Shown piece after piece: positions 9,910 through 18,598 of a stretch of 64,000 nt of DNA (within the stretch, counting starts at the first letter, position 1; each line of letters starts with the position of its first letter). The notes beneath the pieces are model-generated. The model had not been told where the DNA came from and did no database searches. It saw only the letters and a list, made by a program, of their open reading frames with translations. Source of the stretch: a bacterium. Lineage in GTDB: Bacteria > Hinthialibacterota > Hinthialibacteria > Hinthialibacterales > Hinthialibacteraceae. The position numbers and the translations under genes are program-made. The stretch is taken from positions 1-64,000 of the forward strand of contig WGLV01000005.1 of the NCBI GenBank assembly GCA_016125385.1, written 5' to 3'.

Positions 9910-10860
9910 ATGACTGCAACGCAATACGATTCCGTCATCATCGGCGCCGGTCCCGCCGGACTCGCGGCCGCCCTGTACACCTCCCGAGGCAACCTCAGTA
10001 CGCTGGTCATCGAAAAAGGCCCTAGCGGTGGTCAGATATCGTTGACCGAAGCGGTGGAGAATTACCCTGGTTTTCCCGAGCCGGTCACGGGGCCCGAGCT
10101 CGCTGACCGCTTTCAGGCCCAGTGCGAAAAGTTCGGCGCTCAGGTCAAAAATGGAACCGTAACTGAAATCCGGCGGAATGATGATAAAACCTTCACCATC
10201 ATTCTGGATGGCAAAACCGAGATCAATGCGATCACGGTGATCTGCGCGATGGGCGCCGATCCACGTAAACTCGGCGTCCCCGGCGAAGAGAAAAACGTGG
10301 GAACCGGTGTTTCATATTGCGCGACTTGCGACGGCGCTTTTTTCCGCAATAAAAAAGTCGTTGTTGTCGGTGGAGGCGACGCGGCGGTTGAAGAGGGTAT
10401 CTTCCTTACCCGCTATGCGTCCTCTGTGACCGTCATCCATCGCCGTGACGAACTCCGCGCCACCAAGGTTCTGCAGGAACGTGCTTTCAATAATGAAAAG
10501 ATGAATTTCATCTGGGATACCGTGGTGGATGAAATCGTCAGCGAAGGCGTGGTCAAGGCCGTCAAATTACGCAACATCAAGACGGATGAAGTCAGCGATT
10601 TCCAGACCGACGGCGTCTTTATTTTCGTCGGTCACGTCCCCAATACCAAACTCGTCGCCGGCATGGTCAAAATGGACGATCATCACCTGATCGACGTCGA
10701 CCTCTGGATGCGCACCTCGGTTGAAGGCCTCTTCGCATGCGGAGACTGCCGCACCGAAGCCGCGCGCCAGCTCGCCAGTTCGGCGGGCGACGGCGTCACC
10801 GCCGCCATCGCCGCGACGCGCTACGTCGATGAATTCAAACTGGCGGCTGCGTCGGCCTGA
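9910..10860 (+). CDS. trxB: Thioredoxin-disulfide reductase, 316 aa
   Basis: A cytoplasmic flavoenzyme that reduces thioredoxin with NADPH. The FAD-binding GAGPAG is at residues 12-17, the redox-active CATC at 137-140 and the NADPH-binding GGGDAA at 154-159. The C-terminal FAD signature GLFACGDCR and the length are standard for the low-molecular-weight class. An AAGGTG ribosome site precedes the ATG. The gene is followed by a strong hairpin at 10891-10925, so it is probably transcribed alone. No thioredoxin gene lies in the window. Confidence 0.96.
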   Translation: MTATQYDSVIIGAGPAGLAAALYTSRGNLSTLVIEKGPSGGQISLTEAVENYPGFPEPVTGPELADRFQAQCEKFGAQVKNGTVTEIRRNDDKTFTIILDGKTEINAITVICAMGADPRKLGVPGEEKNVGTGVSYCATCDGAFFRNKKVVVVGGGDAAVEEGIFLTRYASSVTVIHRRDELRATKVLQERAFNNEKMNFIWDTVVDEIVSEGVVKAVKLRNIKTDEVSDFQTDGVFIFVGHVPNTKLVAGMVKMDDHHLIDVDLWMRTSVEGLFACGDCRTEAARQLASSAGDGVTAAIAATRYVDEFKLAAASA

Positions 10861-10890
10861 TCGCATCCTGTTAATGCACATGAAATCAAT

Positions 10891-10925
10891 CCGCGCGGGG
10901 TTGGAGTTTATTCAGCCCCGCGCGG
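10891..10925 (+). terminator. Hairpin after trxB, overlapping the next promoter region
   Basis: A 10-bp perfect stem (CCGCGCGGGG ... CCCCGCGCGG) with a 15-nt loop lies 30 bases after the trxB stop. It lacks a T-run, and a TATAAT box begins three bases behind it. Confidence 0.6.
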
Positions 10926-10928
10926 CTG

Positions 10929-10934
10929 TATAAT
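10929..10934 (+). promoter_or_regulatory. Putative -10 box for the mla operon
   Basis: A perfect TATAAT lies about 50 bases before the mlaE start. No good -35 hexamer is visible at 16-18 bp, because that position is inside the loop and right arm of the trxB hairpin. Tentative. Confidence 0.4.
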
Positions 10935-10982
10935 CGGGCGAAATACAACCGCTTGGTGAAAGCGGATTCGAACGGGACGCTT

Positions 10983-11804
10983 ATGACCGAACCTGTCGCC
11001 ACCTTTTCCGTCACGCGCAATCTGAATGCGCTCCTGGCTGGTATCGGCGGATTTGTTCTTGATATGATCGAGGGGGCCGGACGGCTGGCGTCTCTCTTTC
11101 TTCAGACCGTTTATCTCTCCTTTCGCCCTCCCTTCCGCATGCGTCTCATCGTTGAACAGATGGTGTTGATCGGAATCATGTCGATCCCCATCGCGCTGTT
11201 GACCTCGACGTTCACGGGGATGGTCCTCGTCCTGCAGACCGGCATACAGCTCAAACCGCTGGGCATGAAAATATACGCCAGCGGCATCTCCGCCATCAGT
11301 TTCGCGCGTGAGATCGGCCCGGTGCTGACCTCCGTCGTCCTCGCTGGACGCGTCGCCGCCGGCATCGCCGCCGAAATCGGCACCATGAAGGTCACCGAAC
11401 AGATTGACGCGCTCAAAACACTGGGTACAAGCCCGGTCAGTTATCTTGTGGTCCCGCGCTTCATTGCCGCCACCATCATGTTCCCCATGCTGGCCGTGCT
11501 GGCCATCGCGGTGGGCATCGTGGGCGGTTTCATTGTGGGCGTCACGATTCTCAACATCGCGCCCAACCAGTACATCGCCAATATCTGGAAATTCCTCACC
11601 CTGCAGGATTACCTCAGCGGATTGTTCAAAACAATCTTCTTCGGCATGATCGTCGCCATCGTCGGCTGCCAGAAAGGTTTTGACGCGGGTTTTGGCGCTC
11701 AGGGCGTGGGTGAATCCACCACCAGTGCGGTGGTGACGTCCTCGATATTGATTCTGATCGCCAATTTCTTCTTAACGACATGGATCATTCAACTGCTGCC
11801 CTGA
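10983..11804 (+). CDS. mlaE: MlaE/YrbE-type ABC transporter permease, 273 aa
   Basis: The inner-membrane subunit of an MCE-type phospholipid transporter. It has five to six hydrophobic segments and the family hallmarks EIGPVLTSVVLAGRVAAGIAAEIGTMKVTEQIDAL and GTSPVSYLVVPRFIA (each within the PF02405 core). A conserved glycine-rich TM follows (AVGIVGGFIVGV). The ATG at 10983 is preferred over an upstream TTG at 10953. The 3' end overlaps the start of the ATPase gene by 25 bp, which indicates translational coupling. Together with the next two genes it forms a minimal MlaE-F-D operon without MlaB or MlaC. Confidence 0.92.
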   Translation: MTEPVATFSVTRNLNALLAGIGGFVLDMIEGAGRLASLFLQTVYLSFRPPFRMRLIVEQMVLIGIMSIPIALLTSTFTGMVLVLQTGIQLKPLGMKIYASGISAISFAREIGPVLTSVVLAGRVAAGIAAEIGTMKVTEQIDALKTLGTSPVSYLVVPRFIAATIMFPMLAVLAIAVGIVGGFIVGVTILNIAPNQYIANIWKFLTLQDYLSGLFKTIFFGMIVAIVGCQKGFDAGFGAQGVGESTTSAVVTSSILILIANFFLTTWIIQLLP

Positions 11805-12601
11805 AATTCGCCTCGTCCACGCTGGATGCGCCTGACGCCGCTCCGAGCGGGCGTTATATGATTCAGTTGGTTGATGTCTACAAAAATCTAGGCGGAAAAC
11901 AGATTCTCAACGGCGCTTCGATGGATATCGAAGACGGCGAGACGCGCGTGATTCTTGGCCGTAGCGGCGAGGGCAAGAGCGTCTGCATTAAACACATTTG
12001 CCGCCTGATGCAGCCTGACCGCGGCGAAGTCTGGGTGAACGGCGCTGATATCTCGCGTCTGAAAGAAAGTGAACTTGGCGAGCTGCGGAAAACAGTGGGC
12101 CTGCTGTTTCAGTACGCCGCGCTGTTCGATTCCATGAACGTGCTTGAAAACGTCGGCTTTACGCTCTTTGAACGGAAAGTCCCCGTCGATGAAATTCGCG
12201 AACGGGTTCGAGAGACCCTCAAGATGGTGCGGCTCGGCGATATTCTCGACAAGATGCCGTCCGAACTTTCCGGCGGAATGAAAAAACGCGTCGGTCTGGC
12301 TCGTTCGATTATTCAGAAGCCCAAAATTCTTCTGTACGACGAGCCTACGACCGGCCTCGATCCGGTGACGTCTGATGCGATTAACGATCTCATTATCCAT
12401 CTGGCGAAGCAGTTGAAAGTCACGTCGGTGGTGATTACTCATGACATGGTCAGCGCGTTCAAAATCGCGACTAAAATCTCGTTTTTATATCAGGGACGGT
12501 TCATTTTTACCGGAACGCCTGAAGAAACGCGCGAATCCGATGACCCCATCATCCAGCAATTCATCCATGGACGGTCGGACGGCCCTTTGTCGAATATGTA
12601 A
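11780..12601 (+). CDS. mlaF: MlaF-type ABC transporter ATP-binding protein, 273 aa
   Basis: The cytoplasmic ATPase that powers the MlaE permease. Walker A GRSGEGKS is at residues 60-67, where the E replaces the more common G in MlaF-type proteins. The Q-loop FQYAALFD follows near 110, the signature SGGMKKR at 164-170, Walker B ILLYDEPT at 183-190, the D-loop GLDP after it, and the switch His in VVITHDM. These are the features of the MCE-associated ATPase subclass. An N-terminal extension of about 25 residues precedes the first strand. It overlaps mlaE and lies 17 bp ahead of the mlaD-like gene. Confidence 0.94.
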   Translation: MDHSTAALKFASSTLDAPDAAPSGRYMIQLVDVYKNLGGKQILNGASMDIEDGETRVILGRSGEGKSVCIKHICRLMQPDRGEVWVNGADISRLKESELGELRKTVGLLFQYAALFDSMNVLENVGFTLFERKVPVDEIRERVRETLKMVRLGDILDKMPSELSGGMKKRVGLARSIIQKPKILLYDEPTTGLDPVTSDAINDLIIHLAKQLKVTSVVITHDMVSAFKIATKISFLYQGRFIFTGTPEETRESDDPIIQQFIHGRSDGPLSNM

Positions 12602-12618
12602 CCAATGGAGCAACCCTG

Positions 12619-14121
12619 ATGAATAATGAAGCGAAACTCGGCCTCTTCGTCGTCGTCGTCGGCGTGGTGTTTTTCATTTTTACCATCAACATGGGCTCCT
12701 TCCTGCTTCAGGGCGAACACGAGTCGTATTACATCTATTTCGACAAAGTCCAGTTGCTCGAACGAGGCGCCCCGGTCTTGCAGTCCGGCATCGACATCGG
12801 CTTCGTCGAAAAAATCTCTCGCGACGTGATCTGGGAGCCCACCATGATCGTCCACACCGTCGTCGAGGTAAAACTCAACGATCAGGCCATCGTGACCAAG
12901 GGCTCGGTCGCTTCGATCGGCACGGTGGGGCTTATGGGAGAAAAATACATCGAAATCTCATACGGCCAGGGCGATCTCGTGCCGCCCGGGTCGAAAATCA
13001 AGGGCGAAAGTCCCTATGCGCTCGATCAGGTGATTGAAAACGCAAACGATCTCTCCGCCGAAATCAAAAAGACGATCGAATCTTTCAACAAGATTATCGG
13101 CGATGAATCGCTTCAGACCAACATGGTCCAGTTGATCAAAAATCTCGAAGAATTCTCTTCTGATATCAATACCATGCTGGGCGGCGAACAATCCCGCATG
13201 CAGACCATTATCGCCAACGCCGCCGTGGCCTCCGATCACTTGCGAAACCTGATGGCGACCGCTGAATTTTTCATGGACGACCTGCACGGCGTTATGCTTG
13301 ACGTCCGCGCCGACCTCAAACAGACCATTCACAACACCAGTGAACTGACCGGTTCGCTGAAAAAACCGTTTCATGATGACCTGCCTGAAATCGCGGCCAA
13401 CCTGAAGGAATTCTCCAGTAAACTGAATACCGCCATTGAGCGCGTCGACCGGCTCGCCGCCAAGTTCGAAGACACGATGGATTCCAACCGGCCTCATATC
13501 GATGAGGCGATGAAGAACGTCAATGAGTTCACCTCGACCGCAAAACAGGCGGCGCAGCGCGTTGACCGTATGCTGGATGACATCAAGCAGGAACAGGGAC
13601 TGATCGGAACCCTGATCTATGACAAGGAGATGGCGCAATCCGCCAAGGCGTCCGTCACGGAAGTCTCCAACGCCCTCGCCAATATCTCCGATATCCCCAA
13701 TCGTTTCTCTTTTCAGGCCGAGTTGCTCGCCTTTACGGAAGATGAACGGTTTAATCGGGATCAATCCTTCTTGCGCGCCGATATGGGCATACAGTATGAC
13801 ATCACCGATGATGTCTATATCTATGGTGGAGGAAACGATCTCGGCGCCGATACGGGCCTCGAATTACAGATGGGCTACCGGTATGGCGATTTCACGTTCC
13901 ACGGCGGAATGATCGAAACCGAGTTGGGGCTGGGAGTCGACTGGCAGGTGATCCACCCGCTGGCGCTCCAACTCGAAACCGTGGGGATCACCGACAGCGA
14001 CAAAACCCGTCTCGACGCGTATGTGCAGTTCATGGTCTGGAAAAACCTCTACATCAAGGGGGGCGTTCAAGACGTGACCGATGAATTCTTCCCTGCTCTG
14101 GGGATGCGCGTCAGCTTCTGA
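12619..14121 (+). CDS. mlaD: MlaD-like MCE protein with C-terminal beta-barrel-like domain, 500 aa
   Basis: The substrate-binding MCE component of the transporter. One N-terminal membrane anchor (residues about 8-28) is followed by a single MCE domain (about 35-115; KVQLLERGAPVLQSGIDIG and GSVASIGTVGLMGEKYIEI). A helical region of about 230 residues (about 130-370) could form a long coiled tunnel. The last 130 residues alternate polar and aromatic residues as in outer-membrane strands (SFLRADMGIQYDITDDVYIY, GLELQMGYRYGDFTFHGG) and end in Phe, like a barrel-insertion signal. E. coli MlaD has only about 180 residues. An MCE-helix-barrel fusion that bridges both membranes is known from Veillonella parvula; this protein fits that architecture. 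Confidence 0.88.
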   Translation: MNNEAKLGLFVVVVGVVFFIFTINMGSFLLQGEHESYYIYFDKVQLLERGAPVLQSGIDIGFVEKISRDVIWEPTMIVHTVVEVKLNDQAIVTKGSVASIGTVGLMGEKYIEISYGQGDLVPPGSKIKGESPYALDQVIENANDLSAEIKKTIESFNKIIGDESLQTNMVQLIKNLEEFSSDINTMLGGEQSRMQTIIANAAVASDHLRNLMATAEFFMDDLHGVMLDVRADLKQTIHNTSELTGSLKKPFHDDLPEIAANLKEFSSKLNTAIERVDRLAAKFEDTMDSNRPHIDEAMKNVNEFTSTAKQAAQRVDRMLDDIKQEQGLIGTLIYDKEMAQSAKASVTEVSNALANISDIPNRFSFQAELLAFTEDERFNRDQSFLRADMGIQYDITDDVYIYGGGNDLGADTGLELQMGYRYGDFTFHGGMIETELGLGVDWQVIHPLALQLETVGITDSDKTRLDAYVQFMVWKNLYIKGGVQDVTDEFFPALGMRVSF

Positions 14122-14147
14122 CGGTATTCGATAATAAAGGGATCTTC

Positions 14148-15533
14148 GTGCCTCCGTCCAAAAAGAAAACCATATACGCCTGTCAGGAATGCGGGCATTC
14201 GCAAAGCAAATGGTTCGGACGATGTCCCGCCTGTGGTGAATGGAACACCGCCGCCGAAGAGCGGATCCGTGAGGAAACTGCTCGCGACGCAGCGATGCAA
14301 ACCCCCGCACCGCAGACCAAAGCTCAACCGCTGCACGAGATTTCCGTCGAGGATTCTCAGCGTTTACAAACCGGCTTCCCTGAAGTCGATCGCGTATTGG
14401 GCGGCGGCCTGCTGCCTGGCGCGGCGATTCTGCTCGGGGGTGAACCCGGTATTGGTAAGTCCACCTTGTTGCTTCAGGTGGCCGACCGGGTCAGCGCCAA
14501 TTACGGCCGCGTTCTGTATCTCAGCGGCGAGGAATCGCCCGCCCAGATCAAATTGCGCGCTGAACGTCTCGGCTCCGCCTCGCCTGAATTGCTGATCAAA
14601 TCCGAAACCAGCGTGGAAGAAATGATCGCCGATATCCGCGAGATTCGCCCGTTTCTCGCGATCGTTGACTCGATTCAAACCACTCACTGGTCCGAACTGA
14701 CCTCAGCGCCCGGCAGCGTGGCCCAGGTGCGCGATTGCGCCTCTTTGCTGATCCGTCTCGCTAAAGAAACCGCCACTCCTATCGTGCTCGTCGGACACGT
14801 CACCAAAGAGGGCCAGATCGCCGGCCCGCGTGTGCTTGAACACCTTGTTGACGTCGTCCTCTACTTCGAGGGCGATTCTCACCAGCTGTATCGGTTGTTA
14901 CGCGGCGTCAAAAATCGTTTCGGCGCGACCCATGAAATCGGCGTTTTTGAAATGACCGGAACCGGTTTGCATGAAGTCGCCAATCCCGCCGCGATTTTTT
15001 GCGGCGCTTCCGGTCAGCGCGCCGCTGGAACGGCGGTCACCGTCATTATGGAGGGCGCCCGCCCCATGCTGATCGAGGTGCAGGCTCTCGCGGCGCCTTT
15101 TCATGGACACGGCTTCCCGCGCCGCGCTTCATCCGGCGTGGACGTAAACCGTCTCGCCATGATTTTGGCTGTTTTGGAAAAACGCCTGGAGACGCCGCTG
15201 GGAACTCGTGATATATTTGTGAATGTAACAGGGGGAATCACGGTGGATGAACCGGCCGGCGATTTGGGAATCGCCGTCGCGATACTTTCCAGTTTTTTTG
15301 ATATTCCCGTTCCCCCTCATTCAATCATGTTTGGCGAGATCGGCCTGACGGGCGAGATCCGCGCCGCGCCCGGCGCGGAGCAGCGCTTGCGCGAAGCGTC
15401 TCAATTAGGGTATACCAATGCAATCGTGCCGGACGCCAACGCGCGCGACCTGCTGCGGCAGGGCGTCTCGATGGATGGACGCAACCGGGTTTCGAAAATC
15501 GATGAAGTCAGATCGCTTCTATTCTCATCATGA
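14148..15533 (+). CDS. radA: DNA repair protein RadA (Sms), 461 aa
   Basis: A RecA-like ATPase that drives branch migration in homologous recombination. The N-terminal zinc finger has Cys12, Cys15, Cys26 and Cys29. Walker A GGEPGIGKST is at residues 97-106, and the RadA-specific KNRFGATHEIG motif follows near 250. The C-terminal Lon-protease-like domain lacks proteolytic function in this family (ITVDEPAGDLGIAVAILSSF, IGLTGEIRA). The start is GTG at 14148. It overlaps the following yacL-like gene by four bases (ATGA). Full family length. Confidence 0.96.
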   Translation: MPPSKKKTIYACQECGHSQSKWFGRCPACGEWNTAAEERIREETARDAAMQTPAPQTKAQPLHEISVEDSQRLQTGFPEVDRVLGGGLLPGAAILLGGEPGIGKSTLLLQVADRVSANYGRVLYLSGEESPAQIKLRAERLGSASPELLIKSETSVEEMIADIREIRPFLAIVDSIQTTHWSELTSAPGSVAQVRDCASLLIRLAKETATPIVLVGHVTKEGQIAGPRVLEHLVDVVLYFEGDSHQLYRLLRGVKNRFGATHEIGVFEMTGTGLHEVANPAAIFCGASGQRAAGTAVTVIMEGARPMLIEVQALAAPFHGHGFPRRASSGVDVNRLAMILAVLEKRLETPLGTRDIFVNVTGGITVDEPAGDLGIAVAILSSFFDIPVPPHSIMFGEIGLTGEIRAAPGAEQRLREASQLGYTNAIVPDANARDLLRQGVSMDGRNRVSKIDEVRSLLFSS

Positions 15534-16600
15534 CCAACGAATTTAAATACAAACCGTCGGCGACGGACAACGAAACCCCATTTCTGTTCGTGGTGCGGAT
15601 CATTTTCGTGATCCTGTTCACGTACATCGTCTACACCTTTGCCCAGGTCATTAACATATACATTCCCGATAACGACTTGTGGATTTACAGCCTCTGCGGA
15701 TTCCTTTTTTCAAGCATGTTCGTCGTGTTTGAAAGCCAGGTCCGCTATTTTTATCCTCAATCGCTGTTTTTCGGGCTGTTTGGCCTGTGCTGCGGTCTGG
15801 CCGCGTCACTGCTGATCGTGGCGGCGCTGCCCAGCGGCATGAGTCCAATCTCCCGCGACTTGACCCGCCTCAGTCTCCATCTGTTTCTCGGTTATTTTGG
15901 CGTTACGACCGGTTTGCGTTACGCGAACCGCATTGACCTCACGGCGACGAAATTGCTCACGCGCTCCGAAGATCGCCTCTACGGCAGCAAGATCATCGAT
16001 ACCAGCGTCCTCATCGATGGGCGAATTAACGAGATCAAGGAAGCGGGTTTTCTCGAAGGCCATTTCGTCATCCCATCATTCGTTTTGAATGAATTGCAGA
16101 CCCTGTCTGATTCAGAGGATCACAATAAGCGCGCCAAGGGACGCCGGGGCCTCGATTTTTCCAAGCGCCTGCTGAACGCCAGCGACGGAGAAGTAGAAGT
16201 GCTGGAAGAAGATTTCCCCAATTTCGCCGACGTCGACAAAAAACTGATCGCCCTCGCCAAAAAATATGAAGGAATACTGTTGACGCTTGACTTCAATCTC
16301 AGCAAGGTCGCCGAGATTGAAAATCTGTCGGTGCTCAACATCAATAAACTGGCCGCGTCGCTGAAAACCGTGGTTCTGCCCGGCGACGAATTGCGAATTC
16401 AGGTCCTCAAAGAAGGCAAAGAAGCCAACCAGGGCGTGGGGTATCTCGATGATGGAACCATGGTCGTCATCGACAATGGCCGAAAGTTGATCGGTCAGAC
16501 CGTCCATGTCAATGTATCCTCCATTCTCGAAACCAGCGCGGGACGCCTCGTTTTCAGCAAACCTAAAGAACTCGACCACCACCAACAGGAAACCGCCTGA
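15530..16600 (+). CDS. PIN/TRAM-domain membrane protein, YacL family, 356 aa
   Basis: About four N-terminal membrane helices (residues 20-135) are followed by a PIN nuclease-like domain. Its acidic residues lie in KIIDTSVLIDGRI, FVLNELQTLSD, KRAKGRRGLDF and LLTLDFNLSKVA. A C-terminal TRAM domain (about 290-345; GDELRIQVLKEGKEANQGVGYLDDGTMVVID in outline) completes the YacL layout. Such proteins are predicted membrane-bound RNases or RNA-binding factors. The gene is coupled to radA by a four-base overlap. In Firmicutes the cyclic-di-AMP synthase gene disA sits between radA and yacL; it is absent here. Confidence 0.9.
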   Translation: MTNEFKYKPSATDNETPFLFVVRIIFVILFTYIVYTFAQVINIYIPDNDLWIYSLCGFLFSSMFVVFESQVRYFYPQSLFFGLFGLCCGLAASLLIVAALPSGMSPISRDLTRLSLHLFLGYFGVTTGLRYANRIDLTATKLLTRSEDRLYGSKIIDTSVLIDGRINEIKEAGFLEGHFVIPSFVLNELQTLSDSEDHNKRAKGRRGLDFSKRLLNASDGEVEVLEEDFPNFADVDKKLIALAKKYEGILLTLDFNLSKVAEIENLSVLNINKLAASLKTVVLPGDELRIQVLKEGKEANQGVGYLDDGTMVVIDNGRKLIGQTVHVNVSSILETSAGRLVFSKPKELDHHQQETA

Positions 16601-16602
16601 TC

Positions 16603-17514
16603 GTGCAGTCATCACCGCTCGTATCCGTCATCATACTCAATTACAACGGCATGGAGTTCGTTCAAAACTGCCTTGAATCCGTTCTGAACGACGACTATAC
16701 CCCTAAAGAAATCATCCTTGCCGATAACGGGTCTCGAGATGGCTCAATGACCTTCGCGCGCCGTTATGAAGACCGCGTAACCCTGATGGAACACGGCGCG
16801 AATTACGGCTTCCCCAAGGGGTGCAACCTCGCCATTCAACAGGCTCGTGGTGATTTCATCGTCCTGCTGAACATCGACACCGTGGTTCGTCCCGGTTGGC
16901 TGCGTGAATTAATCGCGCCCATGCTTGATGATCCACGTGTGGGAATCACCGGATCGAAACTTCTCTTTTTCGATGGAAAAACGGTCCAGTTCGCCGGTGG
17001 TGAAATCTCTCCCAATGGCCTGACTCATCATCGTGGCTACAACCAGCCCGACGATACCTGTTGGGACGTTTCCTACGACGCGGAGTACATAACTGGAGCT
17101 TCGATGGCGTTTCGTACCAGCGCCTTGCTAGCCCTGGGGGGGCTGGATGAGGGCTTCCCTCTCTATTTTGAAGACGTGGATATCAGCATGCGCTTCAAAC
17201 AGGCCGGTTATCAGACCTTATATCAACCCGCCTCGGTAGTCTGCCATTACGAGACTTTCGGCACAAAAAAACGCAGTTGGAAATACTTTTATAAATACCA
17301 TCGCGGCCGCGTTCGCCTGATACTGAAAAACTTCGGCGCGAGTTATTTCTTCAAAACATTTCTCCCCGCTGAATTCGATTGGATTCGCCGTTTCGCATGG
17401 CGTCATCAACTCTCCCCCCTGCTCTGTGCGTACGCCGCCCAGTTCTACAAAGCGCCCGGTTTCTGGCTGATCGGCGCCCTCCGGCGAAGAAATTCTATGA
17501 AATCATTTCAATAA
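16603..17514 (+). CDS. Family 2 glycosyltransferase, 303 aa
   Basis: A GT-A fold sugar transferase of the GT2 family, probably rhamnosyl-transferase-like. The N-terminal SVIILNYNGMEFV begins the nucleotide-sugar fold. LADNGSRDGS and the DXD-like VLLNIDTVV follow near residues 45 and 90. GASMAFRTSALLALGGLDEGFPLYFEDVDISMR carries the acceptor and catalytic acidic segments. It would act at the inner face of the membrane on cell-surface glycans. The start is GTG two bases after the yacL-like stop, so it is likely co-transcribed. No downstream export gene is visible nearby. Confidence 0.88.
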   Translation: MQSSPLVSVIILNYNGMEFVQNCLESVLNDDYTPKEIILADNGSRDGSMTFARRYEDRVTLMEHGANYGFPKGCNLAIQQARGDFIVLLNIDTVVRPGWLRELIAPMLDDPRVGITGSKLLFFDGKTVQFAGGEISPNGLTHHRGYNQPDDTCWDVSYDAEYITGASMAFRTSALLALGGLDEGFPLYFEDVDISMRFKQAGYQTLYQPASVVCHYETFGTKKRSWKYFYKYHRGRVRLILKNFGASYFFKTFLPAEFDWIRRFAWRHQLSPLLCAYAAQFYKAPGFWLIGALRRRNSMKSFQ

Positions 17515-17524
17515 CAAGGCATCG

Positions 17525-17544
17525 TTTTCAATATTGATTGAAAA
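17525..17544. repeat. AT-rich hairpin after the GT2 gene
   Basis: An 8-bp perfect inverted repeat (TTTTCAAT ... ATTGAAAA) with a 4-nt loop lies ten bases after the glycosyltransferase stop. No T-run follows, so it is at best a weak terminator. Confidence 0.35.
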
Positions 17545-17699
17545 GGATGAGCATTTTTGATTCAACTTCGCTGGTTGAAATAGATCATGCGGATGCGGCG
17601 AATGGCCTGGCGCCGTCCGAGCGGCAATAGTTTGATCCATCGATGCGTTATAATTCTTCAGGAATCCATACACAGCATACCGCATTGGAGTTTTTCTTT

Positions 17700-18347
17700 A
17701 TGTACAAACCCGCCTATTATCATTGGACCGATCAAACCCTCGCCGCGAAAAGGCAGCACGCCGAAATCGCCCGTCTGACCGGCGTAGGCATCGGCCGCGT
17801 TCTTGAGATTGGCTCCGGCGATGGTTCCTGGCTCCATCATTTTCAGGAAAAAGGGTGGGAATGTCTGGGCGTCGAGGATGATGAACAACAGTTCGCCCGT
17901 TCGATGGAACGTCAGGTGCTCTGCTTACAGGCGCCTCTCAGCGAAGTAAACCTCCCTCGCAATTCCTATGACCTCGTCCGCGTTCATGGTTTCTTCGGTG
18001 GTGATATGGAATTGGATGCTGCTCTCGCCAAAATCGTCGAATCGATCCACTCCACCGGCTACCTGATCCTCGATGCCTGGAACGCATCGGGCTGGCCCAT
18101 GCGTCCTTCGTTTGATGCTCCCCCGCAATCCATAAAGCGCAACGATTTGCTCGCTTCCCTCGAACGCGCCGGCCTGAGCGTGGGGGGAATCATCGCGCCC
18201 GGGGTGGGAGACGAAATCTGGGCGCCATTAAAATCGGACGCGCCTTCTCGGCCATCGTGGCTATTTCGGATGATGGACGGTTTGCTTTCATTTTTCGATA
18301 ATGGTTCTCTGCTGGTCGCCTTCGCTCAAAAACCTCCGCGCTCCTGA
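17700..18347 (+). CDS. Class I SAM-dependent methyltransferase, 215 aa
   Basis: Contains the SAM-binding motif I VLEIGSGDGSWLHHF, the acidic second-strand motif CLGVEDDEQQFA and a motif resembling post-II/III (LVRVHGFFGG). This layout is typical of small Methyltransf_23-type enzymes found with glycan genes. The ATG at 17700 is chosen because a GGAG lies nine bases upstream; an open frame continues to 17643 but has no ribosome site. A TATAAT occurs at 17649-17654. The substrate is unknown. It follows the GT2 gene on the same strand with a 185-base gap, so separate transcription is likely. Confidence 0.8.
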   Translation: MYKPAYYHWTDQTLAAKRQHAEIARLTGVGIGRVLEIGSGDGSWLHHFQEKGWECLGVEDDEQQFARSMERQVLCLQAPLSEVNLPRNSYDLVRVHGFFGGDMELDAALAKIVESIHSTGYLILDAWNASGWPMRPSFDAPPQSIKRNDLLASLERAGLSVGGIIAPGVGDEIWAPLKSDAPSRPSWLFRMMDGLLSFFDNGSLLVAFAQKPPRS

Positions 18348-18598
18348 TAAAAATGTATTAACGCATCAAAAGTGATGCTTGGTTTGAAATATACGGCTAA
18401 AATAGAAAACAACAAACGATTTGGCTTTTGTGTGAATTCATTTTTAATAAAAAAAACTGATGGCCGAAGGCGAAGAGGCCAAACCCGAAATTGGGATAGG
18501 GTGGGAGGGTGAAAATGATTCACACTTATATTGCCCACTCCGATCCGCATAATCTATTTTAAGATTGTGCTGTTGAACGAATTAAAAATTGTAAAACA

